Source of the DNA: Haloterrigena sp. KLK7
GTDB lineage: Archaea > Halobacteriota > Halobacteria > Halobacteriales > Natrialbaceae
NCBI RefSeq assembly: GCF_037914945.1
Contig: NZ_CP149787.1
Coordinates: 3,224,001 to 3,288,000 of the forward strand
Length of the DNA stretch: 64,000 bases
Direction of reading: 5' to 3'
The notes below the pieces were generated by a model. The model worked only from the letters and a program-made list of their open reading frames with translations, was not told the origin of the DNA and made no database searches. The position numbers and the translations under genes were made by a program. Below are positions 1 to 9,356 of this stretch, one piece after another; within the stretch, counting starts at the first letter, position 1; every line of letters starts with the position of its first letter.

Positions 1-137
1 CCGGTCGCCTTCGCGGCGATGCCGAGGAGGATCGTCGCCGCGACCATCACGAGCGTCACCGCGAGCAGGTGCGGAAAGCCGAACCGTTCGATCAGCGGAC
101 GAACTACGGGACGAGAGGTCTGACTGTTGGTCGACAC
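1..137 (-). CDS. ctaA: Heme A synthase (CtaA/COX15-like), N-terminal fragment
   Basis: Only the first 45 codons lie in the window; the gene runs off the left edge. The start is taken as a GTG at 137 (MSTNSQTSRP...). A short polar N-terminus is followed by one hydrophobic helix (LLAVTLVMVAATILLGI) ending in AKATG. In haloarchaeal heme A synthases this helix and motif come just before the SGL...C loop. The family oxidises heme O to heme A in the membrane for terminal oxidases. The identification rests on this first helix from memory of the family, so another small membrane protein remains possible. The gene is divergent from the M24 gene, with about 170 bp between them. Confidence 0.5.
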   Translation of the reverse strand, partial: MSTNSQTSRPVVRPLIERFGFPHLLAVTLVMVAATILLGIAAKAT

Positions 138-308
138 GGACGTTCGAGGATGAGTTGGGACGGACCGTACTTAGGTTGCCCGAGTCGTTCTTACCGCGCT
201 GGAATCGGCCTGCTGACCCCGAATTACGTGCGATTACGATGCCGTCAGACGGCTCACCGACGGCTTCGCGTTCGTCGCATTCAAGAGTCGGCCACGCCAG
301 CACTCGGC

Positions 309-1421
309 ATGGAGAAACGCGAACGCCTCGAGGCCTACCTCGAGTCGAACGATCTCAATTCGGTCTGGTTCGCCCGACCGAACTCGTTCGCCTGGCTGAC
401 CGGGGGGAACAACGTCGTCGACCGCGAGACCGACGCCGGCGTCGCCGCCGTCGGCTACGACGGGACGGACCTGCGAATCGTGACGGACACCATCGAAGCC
501 GATCGCATCGCCGCCGAGGAGCTACCGGACCTCGACGCGGACGAGGTCTCGATCGAGCGGTTCCCGTGGCACGATTCGTCGCTCGAGGCGGCCATCGCGG
601 CCCGCGTCGGCGACGACGAACGGGCCGCCGCGGACGTCGACGCGCCGGGCCTCGAGCGCGTCGATCCGACGACGCTCCGCCAGCCGTTGACGAAGCGCGA
701 CCGCGAGCGCTACCGACGGCTGGGTCAGGAGACGGCCGCCGCCGTCGAGTCGGTCTGTCGGGAACTGCGGAGCGAGGACACGGAACACGAGGTCGCCTCG
801 GCCCTGCGAGTCGCACTCTCCGCCCGGGACGTCGAGGCGCCCGTCGTCCTCGTCGGCGGCGCCGAACGCGCCCAGCGGTACCGCCACTACACGCCGACCG
901 AGGCCGAACTCGGCGACTACGCGCTCGTCTCCGTGACGACCCAGCGGGCCGGCCTCCACGCGAGCTGTACGCGAACCGTCGCCTTCGATCCGCCGTCGTG
1001 GCTCGAGGACCGCCACGCGACCGCGGCCCGCGTCGAGGCGACGGCGCTGGCGGCGACGCAGACGGCGGCCGGGGACGGCGGGGACGCGGCGACGGCCGGG
1101 GACGTCTTCGCGGCGATTCAGGACGCCTACGACGCGCTCGGCTACGCGGGCGAGTGGGAACGTCATCACCAGGGCGGCGCCGCCGGCTTCGCGGGCCGGG
1201 AATGGATCGCGACGCCCGACCACGACGCGCCGGTGACGGCGCCGATGGCCTACGCCTGGAACCCGACCGTCGAGGGCGCGAAGAGCGAAGACACCCACCT
1301 CGTCACCGAGGACGAGGTCGAGTCGCTGACGGACACGGACGACTGGCCGACGACGACGGCCCGGGCCGTCGAGTTCGATCTGGAACTCGAGCGGCCGGAC
1401 GTGCTGACGCTCGAGGACTGA
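309..1421 (+). CDS. M24 (creatinase/aminopeptidase P-like) family protein lacking most metal ligands
   Basis: 370 residues with the two-part layout of the family: an N-terminal creatinase-like domain (about 1-125) and a C-terminal pita-bread domain (about 130-365). The ATG at 309 starts the family-like MEKRERLEAYL; longer upstream readings are low-complexity and not used. In M24 peptidases the metals are bound by Asp, Asp, His, Glu and Glu. Here the first Asp position reads Ser208 (LVSV), the second Ser219 (ASCTRT) and the first Glu is Asn (AWNPT, about 317-319). The His region is HHQGG (286-290) and the last Glu is kept (KSEDT). This suggests a non-peptidase or metal-free activity, as in creatinase. 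The substrate cannot be told from context. Confidence 0.75.
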   Translation: MEKRERLEAYLESNDLNSVWFARPNSFAWLTGGNNVVDRETDAGVAAVGYDGTDLRIVTDTIEADRIAAEELPDLDADEVSIERFPWHDSSLEAAIAARVGDDERAAADVDAPGLERVDPTTLRQPLTKRDRERYRRLGQETAAAVESVCRELRSEDTEHEVASALRVALSARDVEAPVVLVGGAERAQRYRHYTPTEAELGDYALVSVTTQRAGLHASCTRTVAFDPPSWLEDRHATAARVEATALAATQTAAGDGGDAATAGDVFAAIQDAYDALGYAGEWERHHQGGAAGFAGREWIATPDHDAPVTAPMAYAWNPTVEGAKSEDTHLVTEDEVESLTDTDDWPTTTARAVEFDLELERPDVLTLED

Positions 1422-1517
1422 GTCGCCGCACGCGGCGGGCGCCGCAGTGGCGACTCAGTCCTCGAGTCGAGAAATCGAGAGAACGGGGGCGGAGGAGCGG
1501 CCGGCGCCGCGGTGGCG

Positions 1518-2216
1518 TCACTCCTCGCGGTCGGGTTCCGACGCCGATTCGGCGGCATCGTCCTCGTCGGTCGGATCGGCGTCGCGCTCCGCGACGGCGT
1601 CCTCGGACTCGGAGCGCGCCGTCTCGGACGCGTCGGTCGCGGCGGGTTCGGGCGGTTCGGTGTCGTCGACGGTGATCGTCACCGGTTCGTTGCCGCCCTC
1701 GAGACCGGGGTCCGTCTCCCCGTGGCGATCGAGGAGCCGATCGAGCGTGAAGATGGTGTTCAGTTCCTGCTGGACCTGGTCGACGACGCCGCCGACGAGT
1801 TCGCTCGGTTGAATGGCCGTGTACTCGTAGGGGTTGTTTCCGGCGCCCTTGCTCGCGCGCTTCTCCCGGTTGACGCGCTCCTCCTCGTGGAGTTCCGCGA
1901 GGGCCTCTCGGACCGTGCTCGGATAGAGGCCGGTCCCCGTGGCGACCTCCTCGGAGGTGCTGCCCGGGTTGGCCAGCAGGTAGACGTAGATCTTCGCGCG
2001 GGTCTCCGTGTCGAGGATCCACGAGAGCAGATCGACGATCCGTCCGTCGACCTCCTCGACGGCGGCCGCTCGATCGCCCTCGTCTCGACGCTCCGCTGAA
2101 TCGCCCTCCTCGCCGGACTCGAGGAGCGACTCCTCGAGCGGATCGGTCGGTTCGTCGCGATGCGGCTGGCCGCTCCCGTCGTCTACCCGATGCTCGTCAG
2201 TGTCATCTGAAGCCAT
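1518..2216 (-). CDS. Winged-helix (TrmB/HTH-like) transcriptional regulator with acidic tails
   Basis: 232 residues starting at MASDDTDEH. An acidic N-terminal tail (about 1-55) precedes a winged-helix domain (about 60-130) containing YVYLLANPGSTSEEVATGTG and STVREALAELHEEE, typical of archaeal regulators. A basic wing (REKRASKGAGNNPYEYTA) follows, then a short helical segment (VVDQVQQELNTIFTLDRLL) that may dimerise, and a disordered acidic C-terminus. A longer in-frame start at 2282 exists, but the ATG at 2216 fits the acidic, disordered beginning seen in such proteins. It converges with the M24 gene. The DNA-binding role is known for the fold; target genes are unknown. Confidence 0.75.
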   Translation of the reverse strand: MASDDTDEHRVDDGSGQPHRDEPTDPLEESLLESGEEGDSAERRDEGDRAAAVEEVDGRIVDLLSWILDTETRAKIYVYLLANPGSTSEEVATGTGLYPSTVREALAELHEEERVNREKRASKGAGNNPYEYTAIQPSELVGGVVDQVQQELNTIFTLDRLLDRHGETDPGLEGGNEPVTITVDDTEPPEPAATDASETARSESEDAVAERDADPTDEDDAAESASEPDREE

Positions 2217-2336
2217 ATGTCCTCTCGTCCGAGACCAGGCCTCCCACAGGGGTAAACCTTTGCGGGGGTCGGTCGTCGTCACGCGTCGATGGCCGAATAG
2301 ATCAGCTGAAGCGGACGAAACCGAACGGTATCGGGT

Positions 2337-3422
2337 TCACTCGGTGCCGAGCAGCAGCGACTCGCAGAGGGCGTCGGGCCCCTCCTCGAGCAGGCGCCGC
2401 TGTCGCTCGGCGCCGCTGTCGCGCTCGTAGACGCGCTTGATGCCGTCGACGCCCAGCCGCTCGCACTCGCGGTCGACGAGTTCGCCGAGGTCGATCGTCC
2501 CCTCCATCTCGCGGTCGATGAGGCTGGCCTCGTGGCCGTGGCGGATCGCCCGCCACTTGTTCTCGTCGAGGAGTTCGCGGCGGTGGTCCCGGCCGTAGCC
2601 GTCGGCGCCGTCCTCGTACTCCTCCGCGAGGGCGCAGACGAGCGCGTGGGCGTACTCGACGAACGCGAGGACGATCTCGGGATCGGCCTGTCCGTCGGGC
2701 GTCCGCAGTTCGACGGTCCCGTGGGCGGTGTGAGGCCGCACGTCGTACCAGAGTTCGCCCCGGTCGCGGATCGACTCGGTCTCGAGCATCCGGCGCTCGA
2801 AGCGATCGAAGGCCTCGTAGTCCTCGAAGTAGGTCGGCATTCCGGTGTTGGGCAGCGCCTCGAAGATCTTCGCGCGGGCCGACTGGAGCCCGGTGTCGTA
2901 CCCGTTCCAGTACGGCGAGTTGGCCGACAGCGCGAGGATGATCGGGACGTACCAGCGCAGTTCGTTGGCGATCCAGACCGCCTTGTCGGCGTCGTCGACG
3001 CCGACGTGGACGTGGACGCCCGCCGTCGTGTTCCGGTGTTGCGGGTACTGAATTCGGTCGAGTTGCGACCGATAGCGGGGCTTTTCGGCGTGCTCGAGTT
3101 CCTGCCACTTCGCCAGCGGGTGCAGCCCCGCCGCGGCGATCTGGTACCCGTGATCGGTGGCGTGATCGACCAGCGCCCGTCGGATCTCGAGTAACGTCTC
3201 CCGAGCGTCTTCCGGGTCCTCGATCAGCGGCGTCTGGGTCTCGATGACGAACTTGAACAGTTCGTGATCGAGTCGGTCCCGCAGGATCTCGGGCGGATCG
3301 TGCTCGTAGACGAGCTCGTCGGTGCCGCTCGTGGGGCGGCCGTCGTCGTCGACGACGAAACACTCCTCTTCAATCCCCAGCGTGCCCATGCGCGTAAACG
3401 AATCCCGGGACCCGCGTTCCAT
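2337..3422 (-). CDS. gshA: Glutamate-cysteine ligase (gamma-glutamylcysteine synthetase), haloarchaeal GCS2 type
   Basis: 361 residues. The enzyme joins glutamate and cysteine with ATP to give gamma-glutamylcysteine, the main low-molecular-weight thiol of haloarchaea, which use it without glutathione. The N-terminal [15 protein letters not shown] (about residues 15-29) is the GCS2 ATP-grasp-like signature. [12 protein letters not shown] and [17 protein letters not shown] are further family motifs that line the active site. The ATG at 3422 gives [13 protein letters not shown], the usual beginning of haloarchaeal homologues. Full length, with no anomaly. It is a single-gene unit between the HTH regulator and the acyl-CoA ligase, all read leftwards but separated by more than 100 bp. 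Confidence 0.92.
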   Translation of the reverse strand: MERGSRDSFTRMGTLGIEEECFVVDDDGRPTSGTDELVYEHDPPEILRDRLDHELFKFVIETQTPLIEDPEDARETLLEIRRALVDHATDHGYQIAAAGLHPLAKWQELEHAEKPRYRSQLDRIQYPQHRNTTAGVHVHVGVDDADKAVWIANELRWYVPIILALSANSPYWNGYDTGLQSARAKIFEALPNTGMPTYFEDYEAFDRFERRMLETESIRDRGELWYDVRPHTAHGTVELRTPDGQADPEIVLAFVEYAHALVCALAEEYEDGADGYGRDHRRELLDENKWRAIRHGHEASLIDREMEGTIDLGELVDRECERLGVDGIKRVYERDSGAERQRRLLEEGPDALCESLLLGTE

Positions 3423-3571
3423 CGTCTGCCGTTTTCGCCCGCGACGGTAAATACCGTACGACTCGGCAGTGCCGTGGTCCCCTCGACGTTCGAACCCACG
3501 GGTCGCGAGGTGACGGTATGCGCCACTTCCGAGACCGTCCGACCAGCCGCTCGCCGCGCTGTGGGCGTCGA

Positions 3572-5164
3572 TCAGGAGGCGACGCGCTCGGCCTCGGGAT
3601 CGACGTCCGCCTCGTCCTCCCGGAGCTTGAACTTCTGGATCTTGCCGCTGGGATTCTTCGGGAGTTCGTCGACGAAGTAGTACGTCCGCGGGCGCTTGAA
3701 GTCGGCGAGCCGATCGCTCTCGAGAGCGAACTCATCGAGGGCGGCCGCATCGACGCCGTCGGCGACGACGTACGCGACGACCCGTTCGCCCCACTCCTCG
3801 TCGGGTTCGCCGACGACGGCCGCCTCTTCGACGGCGTCGTGGGCGAAGAGCACGTCCTCCACCTCGGCCGGATAGACGTTCTCGCCGCCCGAGACGATCA
3901 TGTCGTCCTTCCGGTCGACGACGTAGAGGTAGCCGTCCTCGTCGCGGTAGCCCAAGTCGCCGGTGTAGTACCACGTCGTCCCGTCGGCCTCGCGGAGCGA
4001 TCGCGCGGTCGCCTCGGGGCGGTTCCAGTACTCGCGCATCGCGCACGGACTCGAGATCAGGATCTCCCCGATATCGCCCGCCTCGACCGCGGCGTCCGGA
4101 TCGGCGTCGGGTTCGACCACGCGCACGCGGTGGTTGAGCGCGGGCAGGCCGGCCGAGCCCTGCTTCGGAATCTGGTCCTCGGGCGGCTGAAAGACCCCCG
4201 CGGGACCGATCTCGGTCATCCCGTAGGCCTGGACGTAGTCCTCACAGAGGTGATCCATGCAGTTCTCGAGGACGCGCTCGGGCATCGGCGCCGCGCCGTA
4301 GAGGCCGATCCGGAGCGAGGAGACGTCGACGTCGGCCTCGGCGGCGGTCAGCGACAGCGCGTTCCACGCGGTCGGCGCCGCGAAGAGGACCGTGACGCCG
4401 TGGGCTTCGATCGCCTCGAGGGCCGCCTCGGGCTCGAACTCGTGGTGGATGACGGTCGCCGCGCCGCGGTGGACCCGCGCGAACAGGCTGCAGTGGAGTT
4501 CGGCGCAGTGGTACAGCGGCATCATCGACAGCCCGACGTCGTCGCGGGTGAGGTCGAGCTCCGCGATACACAGCAGGTTGTGTTCCACCATACTGCGGTG
4601 CTCGTGGACGACGCCCTTCGGCCGACCCGTGGTCCCCGAGGTATAGATGAAGGCGTAGACGTCGTCCTCCTCGACGTGGACGTCGGGTCGTTCGGTAGAG
4701 CCCGACTCGAGCAGGTCGTAGAATCCCCGCGCGTACTCCGGGGCCTCCTCGCGGTCGTCGTCGATGAACACGTACTCGTCGACGGTCTCGAGGCTCGGCC
4801 GCGCCCCCTCGACCGCCTCCCGCGTCTCGGACTCGAACAGGACCAGTTGCGCCTCGGCGTCGTTGACGATGTACTCGATCTCGCCCGACGGGAGCCGGAA
4901 GTTCAGCGGGGTGAACACGGCGCCGAGCTTCGCGCACGCGTAGACGGTAAGCGCCATCTCCGACCCGTTGTACAGGACCGTCGCGACCCGATCGCCCTTC
5001 TCGATCCCGCGGTCGGCCAGCGTGTTCGCCAGTCGGTTCACGCGCTCGTCGAATTCGGCGTAGGTCCACCGCTGGTCCTTGCGCGGATAGACGATCGCGT
5101 CGCGGTCCGGATAGCGGTCGACCGTCTGCTCTACGGTGTCACCGATTGTGGGGTGTTGTGACAT
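3572..5164 (-). CDS. Long-chain acyl-CoA ligase (AMP-binding, ANL superfamily)
   Basis: 530 residues starting at [11 protein letters not shown]. It activates a carboxylic acid with ATP to an acyl-adenylate and transfers it to CoA. Visible motifs are the P-loop [11 protein letters not shown] (about 172-182), the A5 region [10 protein letters not shown], the hinge [30 protein letters not shown], and the catalytic-lysine motif [14 protein letters not shown] near the C-terminus. Length and motif order match FadD/fatty-acyl-CoA synthetases; the chain length preference is not visible. A longer in-frame start at 5248 is rejected because a TATA box at 5190-5198 lies about 26-34 bp upstream of 5164. 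Confidence 0.9.
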   Translation of the reverse strand: MSQHPTIGDTVEQTVDRYPDRDAIVYPRKDQRWTYAEFDERVNRLANTLADRGIEKGDRVATVLYNGSEMALTVYACAKLGAVFTPLNFRLPSGEIEYIVNDAEAQLVLFESETREAVEGARPSLETVDEYVFIDDDREEAPEYARGFYDLLESGSTERPDVHVEEDDVYAFIYTSGTTGRPKGVVHEHRSMVEHNLLCIAELDLTRDDVGLSMMPLYHCAELHCSLFARVHRGAATVIHHEFEPEAALEAIEAHGVTVLFAAPTAWNALSLTAAEADVDVSSLRIGLYGAAPMPERVLENCMDHLCEDYVQAYGMTEIGPAGVFQPPEDQIPKQGSAGLPALNHRVRVVEPDADPDAAVEAGDIGEILISSPCAMREYWNRPEATARSLREADGTTWYYTGDLGYRDEDGYLYVVDRKDDMIVSGGENVYPAEVEDVLFAHDAVEEAAVVGEPDEEWGERVVAYVVADGVDAAALDEFALESDRLADFKRPRTYYFVDELPKNPSGKIQKFKLREDEADVDPEAERVAS

Positions 5165-5189
5165 ACCACAGCCGCGTACCACGAAGGCC

Positions 5190-5198
5190 CTTATATTT
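5190..5198 (-). promoter_or_regulatory. TATA box of the acyl-CoA ligase gene
   Basis: Read on the minus strand the site is AAATATAAG, about 26-34 nt upstream of the ATG at 5164. That spacing predicts a transcript starting at or very near the start codon. Confidence 0.6.
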
Positions 5199-5553
5199 GT
5201 TATCGGGTACGCCGCCGTTCGTCGCTGTGACCGGGCGACCGCGCTCATCGAGGGCGTGGTACGGTCCCGAACTCGGAGCGTCCCGACGACGCGCCCGCTC
5301 AGCGATCAGGAGGTCGATCGAAACTCTCGGGAGTTCCATCAGAGATTACATGCTGTACGTCTCAACCCCGTCTCGAACGCTACCGTGGATTCGTGACTCC
5401 CTCGAGACACCCCCATAGTAGAATCCGATGTTACGCTACTGATCGCGAGACTAACGGTCGGAATAGCGCTCTTACCTCGATCGTCTCGTCCGGCGAATTC
5501 GGACGTTTCTACTCGCGAAACGCTCGAACGAAACGTCCGGTTTTTGTCGAATT
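5199..5553. other. Intergenic region without a recognisable gene
   Basis: About 350 bp between the divergent acyl-CoA ligase and DUF7282 genes. Short open frames on both strands (for example 5139-5339 minus and 5146-5418 plus) have no domain, no charge bias like the real proteins, and overlap each other. A run of five T at 5541-5545 lies just before the ATG at 5554. I see no RNA gene or repeat. Confidence 0.5.
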
Positions 5554-6102
5554 ATGACGGTGACATCGATGATTCCGATGCCACGTACGAGAACTATCGG
5601 CGTCGCAGTCGTCGCGGCGCTCGTCCTCCTCTCGGGGGCGAGCCTCGCGTTCGCCGCGACCGACGCCGGCACGATCCAAGAGAACGAGACGGAGAACGAA
5701 ACGGCCACGGTGACGTTCGAGAATCAGACGTCCAACGGGACGGCAGTCGTGGTCAACAACACGACGCTGCCCGAGGGCGGTTTCGCCGTCATTCACGCGG
5801 CCGCGCCCGCCGACGGAAACGAGAACGAGACCGTCACGAATCTCTCCGAGGACTACGATCCCGGGGAAGTCCTGGGTAATTCCACCTTCCTGGACTCCGG
5901 CGAGCACGAGAACGTGACCGTCGAACTCAACGAATCCCTCGAGGAGAGCCAGGTGCTGATCGCGATGGCCCATCAGGACACCAACGACAACGAGACGTAC
6001 GAGTTCCCCGAGGCCGACGACCCCTACACGAGCGACGACGAGCCGGTGACCGACGACGCGATGATCTCGCTCGAGGACGAGATGAACGAGACGTCCGAGT
6101 GA
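5554..6102 (+). CDS. Secreted DUF7282-type protein, extremely rich in N-glycosylation sequons
   Basis: 182 residues. A Sec-type signal sequence (PRTRTIGVAVVAALVLLS then GASLAFAA, about residues 10-36) is followed by one beta-rich domain resembling haloarchaeal DUF7282: VTFENQTSNGTAVVV, EGGFAVIH, LNESLEESQVLIAMAHQD and DDPYTSDDEPVTDDA. I count 13 Asn-X-Ser/Thr sequons in the mature part, including one overlapping pair, so the protein is probably a heavily N-glycosylated surface or secreted protein. There is no lipobox, sortase-like signal or C-terminal anchor. A start at the internal ATG at 5581 (MPRTRT) is also possible. Function unknown. Confidence 0.75.
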   Translation: MTVTSMIPMPRTRTIGVAVVAALVLLSGASLAFAATDAGTIQENETENETATVTFENQTSNGTAVVVNNTTLPEGGFAVIHAAAPADGNENETVTNLSEDYDPGEVLGNSTFLDSGEHENVTVELNESLEESQVLIAMAHQDTNDNETYEFPEADDPYTSDDEPVTDDAMISLEDEMNETSE

Positions 6103-6255
6103 AGGAGAGCCATCGAAGCGATCGAGACGAGAGGATCGCAACTCCCCTCCGTTCCCGTTCGCTACGAGGAGCGGATGCGATAGCCGTTCAGCCGGGATCG
6201 AGCGGTCGCTTCGCATCGTAATCGACGCGGCGTCGATCACGACCGGTCGATTCTC

Positions 6256-6891
6256 TCATCGCGGCCGCGCAACGACCCCGAGATGGTCGGCGTGATAGTT
6301 TTCGAGCCGTTGCGTCTCCACAATCTCGTACCCCTCCTCGAGTTCCTCGCGGACGTCCTCGAAGACGGCCGCCGGATCCCGGGTCACGTCCTCGCTCCGC
6401 GCCTTCACGGCCAGCAGCAACCGTCCGTCGTCGGCCAAAAAGCGCCGGTTCTCGAGCGCCACGCGGGCCTGGCCCCTCGTGGCTACGTCCTGCACGATGA
6501 CGTCGACGTCCGACTCGACGACGTGGGCGTACGTCTCGGGCTTCCGGGCGTCCTTCAGCAGCGGGAAGAGCCACGGCCGACTCTCCGCCGCCTCGAGCAG
6601 GTCCCGCGCCGGCCGCGCGGCGAACTCGACGGCGTAGGTCGGCCCGGCGAAGTCCGCGACGTGACTCACGGTCGTTCCGCTGGCCGCGCCGAGATAGAGG
6701 ACGGTCTCGCCGCCCTCGAGGCCCGTCTCCATCCCGAGTTCGAGCATCGCCCCGAGCTTCGAGCGGTTCGGGTTCCACGCGCGCCACTCACCGTCGGTCG
6801 GTTCGCCGTAGACCGGCTCGCCGCGAGTGGCGAGACGCTCGGTGCCGTCGAACGCGCGGCGCTCGACGCCGTCCGGGAGCGTCTCACTCAT
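6256..6891 (-). CDS. flpA: Fibrillarin-like rRNA/tRNA 2'-O-methyltransferase
   Basis: 211 residues. FlpA is the catalytic subunit of the archaeal box C/D RNP and methylates ribose 2'-OH groups of rRNA and tRNA with S-adenosylmethionine, guided by sRNAs. Motifs: NPNRSKLGAMLELGM, the SAM loop VLYLGAASGTTVSHVAD, YAVEF, VDVIVQDVA and LLLAVKARSED with the catalytic Lys. The length is slightly short because haloarchaeal FlpA has a compact N-terminus. The start MSETLPDG overlaps the end of nop5 by 8 bp, so the two are one transcript and probably translationally coupled; a start two codons earlier (MTMSET) is equally possible. Confidence 0.93.
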   Translation of the reverse strand: MSETLPDGVERRAFDGTERLATRGEPVYGEPTDGEWRAWNPNRSKLGAMLELGMETGLEGGETVLYLGAASGTTVSHVADFAGPTYAVEFAARPARDLLEAAESRPWLFPLLKDARKPETYAHVVESDVDVIVQDVATRGQARVALENRRFLADDGRLLLAVKARSEDVTRDPAAVFEDVREELEEGYEIVETQRLENYHADHLGVVARPR

Positions 6892-7777
6892 CGTCATCGC
6901 CTCCGTCGCCGTCGGCGCTCGAATCACCGTCGTCGGTTCGCGCCTGAATCGTCGCGATGCGCTCCTCGAGTTCGGCCCCGAGTTCCGGCTTCAGTTCCCC
7001 CGAGTAGTGGTCGACGCGGGCGGCGATGGCGAGCTTCCCGGCCACCGCGCGGGCCGCCGAACCCCGTTCGTCGGGGTGGGTTCCCCGGACCGCGTCGTGC
7101 GTGTAGATGATCCCGTGTTTGGGCGAGGGGGCGTGCCCGCGGAGGTGGGCGAACAGCGCGTCTTCGGCGCCGAGCACCTGGACCGTGCCGCTGGGTTTCT
7201 TCGCCAAGCTCTCGAGGCCGCCGGCCAGCGAGAGCAGCCGCGCCGCGAGGACGGGGCCGGCCATCGTCGCGAGGTTGGGCGCCACCGTCGGCGCGGTCCG
7301 CTCGACGTACTCGCGCAGTTCGTCGGCCTCGTCGGCGAGGCCGGCGATGCGCTCGGCCAGCGAGACGAGCGCGTCCGGCGCGGCGTCGGGCGTCTCGTCT
7401 CGACCTGCCAACTCTCGAGCGTAGTCGACGCCCGTGCCGGCGTCGGGATCGACGGTCCCCGCCCACTCGGCGAGGCGTTCGGCGAGTTCGTTCGCCGTTC
7501 GCGTGCAGTCGTCCATCGCCCGCACCGCGTGGACGAGCTGGCGGTCGTCGGCCGCCTCGCGCTCGGTCACCGCCGCCCTCGTCGCCGCCGTCGTCGCGGC
7601 CCGCAGGGCGTCGTAGTACTCCGCCTCGTCGGCGACGACCCCCGCTTCGACCGCGAGCGCGGGCCAGTCGCGGGGGTCGTCGGCGGCCCCCTCGCGAACC
7701 GCCGTCGCGGCCGCCTCGGGACCGTCGGACTCGAGGCTCTCGAACCAGCCGTCGTCCGCTCCGGCACTGTCAGTCAT
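6884..7777 (-). CDS. nop5: Nop5/Nop58-family box C/D RNP scaffold protein
   Basis: 297 residues. Nop5 bridges L7Ae-bound C/D guide RNA and fibrillarin. The N-terminal part (about 1-130) is the fibrillarin-binding and coiled-coil region. The Nop domain follows (about 140-270) with NLATMAGPVLAARLLSLAGG, LAKKPSGTVQVLGAEDALF and KHGIIYTHDAVRG, which bind the RNA-L7Ae complex. The last 20 residues are an acidic tail. The start is the ATG at 7777 (MTDSAGADDGW); the frame stays open far upstream opposite trkA, but that is an antisense artefact. It overlaps flpA, the usual archaeal pairing. Confidence 0.93.
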   Translation of the reverse strand: MTDSAGADDGWFESLESDGPEAAATAVREGAADDPRDWPALAVEAGVVADEAEYYDALRAATTAATRAAVTEREAADDRQLVHAVRAMDDCTRTANELAERLAEWAGTVDPDAGTGVDYARELAGRDETPDAAPDALVSLAERIAGLADEADELREYVERTAPTVAPNLATMAGPVLAARLLSLAGGLESLAKKPSGTVQVLGAEDALFAHLRGHAPSPKHGIIYTHDAVRGTHPDERGSAARAVAGKLAIAARVDHYSGELKPELGAELEERIATIQARTDDGDSSADGDGGDDDE

Positions 7778-8006
7778 GTCTCCACCTTGGAGGCCGCGGT
7801 CGTATATGCGTTCTCGAAACGACTCCGCCCGGCTCACAATGCGCTCGATCGGAACGGTGGCAAACGCGACGCAGCGGTGGACGCGGCGCGTCGTGATTCT
7901 TCGACCGGAGCGATTTCGTCCGGCTGACCACGCTTCGGAACGGTGACCAATCGTCGAAACGCCTATCGGTCCACCCCGAAAACGTCCGGGAAAGAATGTC
8001 CATGCG

Positions 8007-8014
8007 AAGGAGGT
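8007..8014 (+). promoter_or_regulatory. Strong Shine-Dalgarno sequence of trkA
   Basis: AAGGAGGT seven bases before the ATG at 8022 matches the 16S rRNA tail very well. Most genes here have little or no leader, so this one marks a leadered mRNA and fixes the start. Confidence 0.7.
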
Positions 8015-8021
8015 CCCAGCG

Positions 8022-9356
8022 ATGTACGTACTGATCGTCGGCGCGGGACAGGTCGGCCAGATGATCGCCGCGAACCTCGCGGACACCCACGACGTCGCAG
8101 TGGTCGAACGCGATCCCGAACTCGCCGACGAGATCACGTACTCGTACGACGTACTTTCGGTCCAGGGCGACGGGACGGAACTCGAGACGCTTCGGGAGGC
8201 CGGCCTCGAGCGAGCGGATCTGGTCGTCGCGTGTACCGACAGCGACGAGACGAACATCGTCGTCTGTGGCACCGCCAAGACCGCCAGCGACGCGTTCTCC
8301 ATCGCGCGCGTCCGACGGCGGACGCTGCTGAACACGTGGGAGGGGTCCCAGGGCGCCTTCGGCGTGGACTTCATGGTCTGTACGGACCTGCTGGTCGCCC
8401 AGACGATCTTCCGGATCTCCGGCTTCCCGCGGGCGCAGGACGTCGAGACGTTCGCCGGCGGCCTCGTCAGGATGGCCGAGTTCGAGATCGGCCCGGAGAG
8501 CCCGCTGGTCGGGAGCCGCGTCGAGGAGGCCGACCGGTACGACTCGATGACGTTCGCCGCCGTCTTCCGGGAGGAGGAACTGATCGTCGCCCGCGGTGAC
8601 ACCCAGTTCCGCGCCGGCGACCGGATCGTCGTCATCGGGAGCCCCAGTTCCGTCAAGGAGTTCGCCATGGCGATGGTTCCGGACACGACCTCGAGCGCGG
8701 ACGACGTGGTCATCGTCGGCGGCAGCGAGATCGGCTTCCAGGCCGCCCGCGAGTTCGAGGCCCACGGCTTCGAGCCGCGGCTGATCGAACGGGACGAGAA
8801 GCGCGCCCGCGAGATGGCCGAGGCGCTGCCGCACACGTTCGTCATGCAGAGCGACGCGACCGACACCGACTTCCTCACCCGCGAGCACATCGACGAGGCC
8901 GACATCGTGGTCGCCGCCCTCGACAGCGACGAGAAGAACCTGCTGGTCTCCCTGCTGGCCCAGCGCGTCGGCGTCGGTCGGACGGTCGCGATCATCGAGA
9001 ACACCGAGTACACCGACCTCTTCGAGGCCGTCGGGATCGACGTCGCGATCAACCCCCGCGAGGAGACCGCCGAGGAGATCGTCCGCTTTACGCGGACGGA
9101 CCAGACCGAGAAGATCGCGATGTTAGAACACGACCGCGCCGAGGTCATCGAGGTCGAACTCGACGCGAACAGCGCCCTGACGGGCCGGGAGATCGCGGAG
9201 TCGATGGACGATCTGCCCGACTGCGTCGTCATCGGTGCGATCTCTCGGGGCGGCGACCTCGTCACGCCCCGCGGGACGACGGTCCCGCGGGCCGGCGACC
9301 ACGTCGTGTTGTTCGTCGACGCGGCCGCCCTCGACGAAGTGTCGGCGGTGCTCTGA
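8022..9356 (+). CDS. trkA: TrkA, two-RCK potassium uptake regulator subunit
   Basis: 444 residues built as two RCK units in tandem. RCK_N-1 carries the GAGQVGQMIAANL dinucleotide loop (residues 7-19) and ends in VVERD. RCK_C-1 (about 140-215) contains SPLVGSRVEEADRY. RCK_N-2 has VIVGGSEIGFQAA (about 228-240) and IERDEKRA. RCK_C-2 ends the protein (about 370-444). Cytosolic TrkA binds NAD(H)/ATP and gates membrane TrkH. The gene is monocistronic and converges on trkH1 with no gap: its stop codon ends at 9356 and the trkH1 stop begins at 9357. The other trkA genes nearby encode only one RCK unit. Confidence 0.92.
   Translation: MYVLIVGAGQVGQMIAANLADTHDVAVVERDPELADEITYSYDVLSVQGDGTELETLREAGLERADLVVACTDSDETNIVVCGTAKTASDAFSIARVRRRTLLNTWEGSQGAFGVDFMVCTDLLVAQTIFRISGFPRAQDVETFAGGLVRMAEFEIGPESPLVGSRVEEADRYDSMTFAAVFREEELIVARGDTQFRAGDRIVVIGSPSSVKEFAMAMVPDTTSSADDVVIVGGSEIGFQAAREFEAHGFEPRLIERDEKRAREMAEALPHTFVMQSDATDTDFLTREHIDEADIVVAALDSDEKNLLVSLLAQRVGVGRTVAIIENTEYTDLFEAVGIDVAINPREETAEEIVRFTRTDQTEKIAMLEHDRAEVIEVELDANSALTGREIAESMDDLPDCVVIGAISRGGDLVTPRGTTVPRAGDHVVLFVDAAALDEVSAVL

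Noticed and set aside
6884-9265. Open frame of about 790 codons on the minus strand including nop5
   Set aside because: Beyond 7777 it runs antisense to trkA; the Nop5 protein begins at MTDSAGADDGW and the rest has no protein character.
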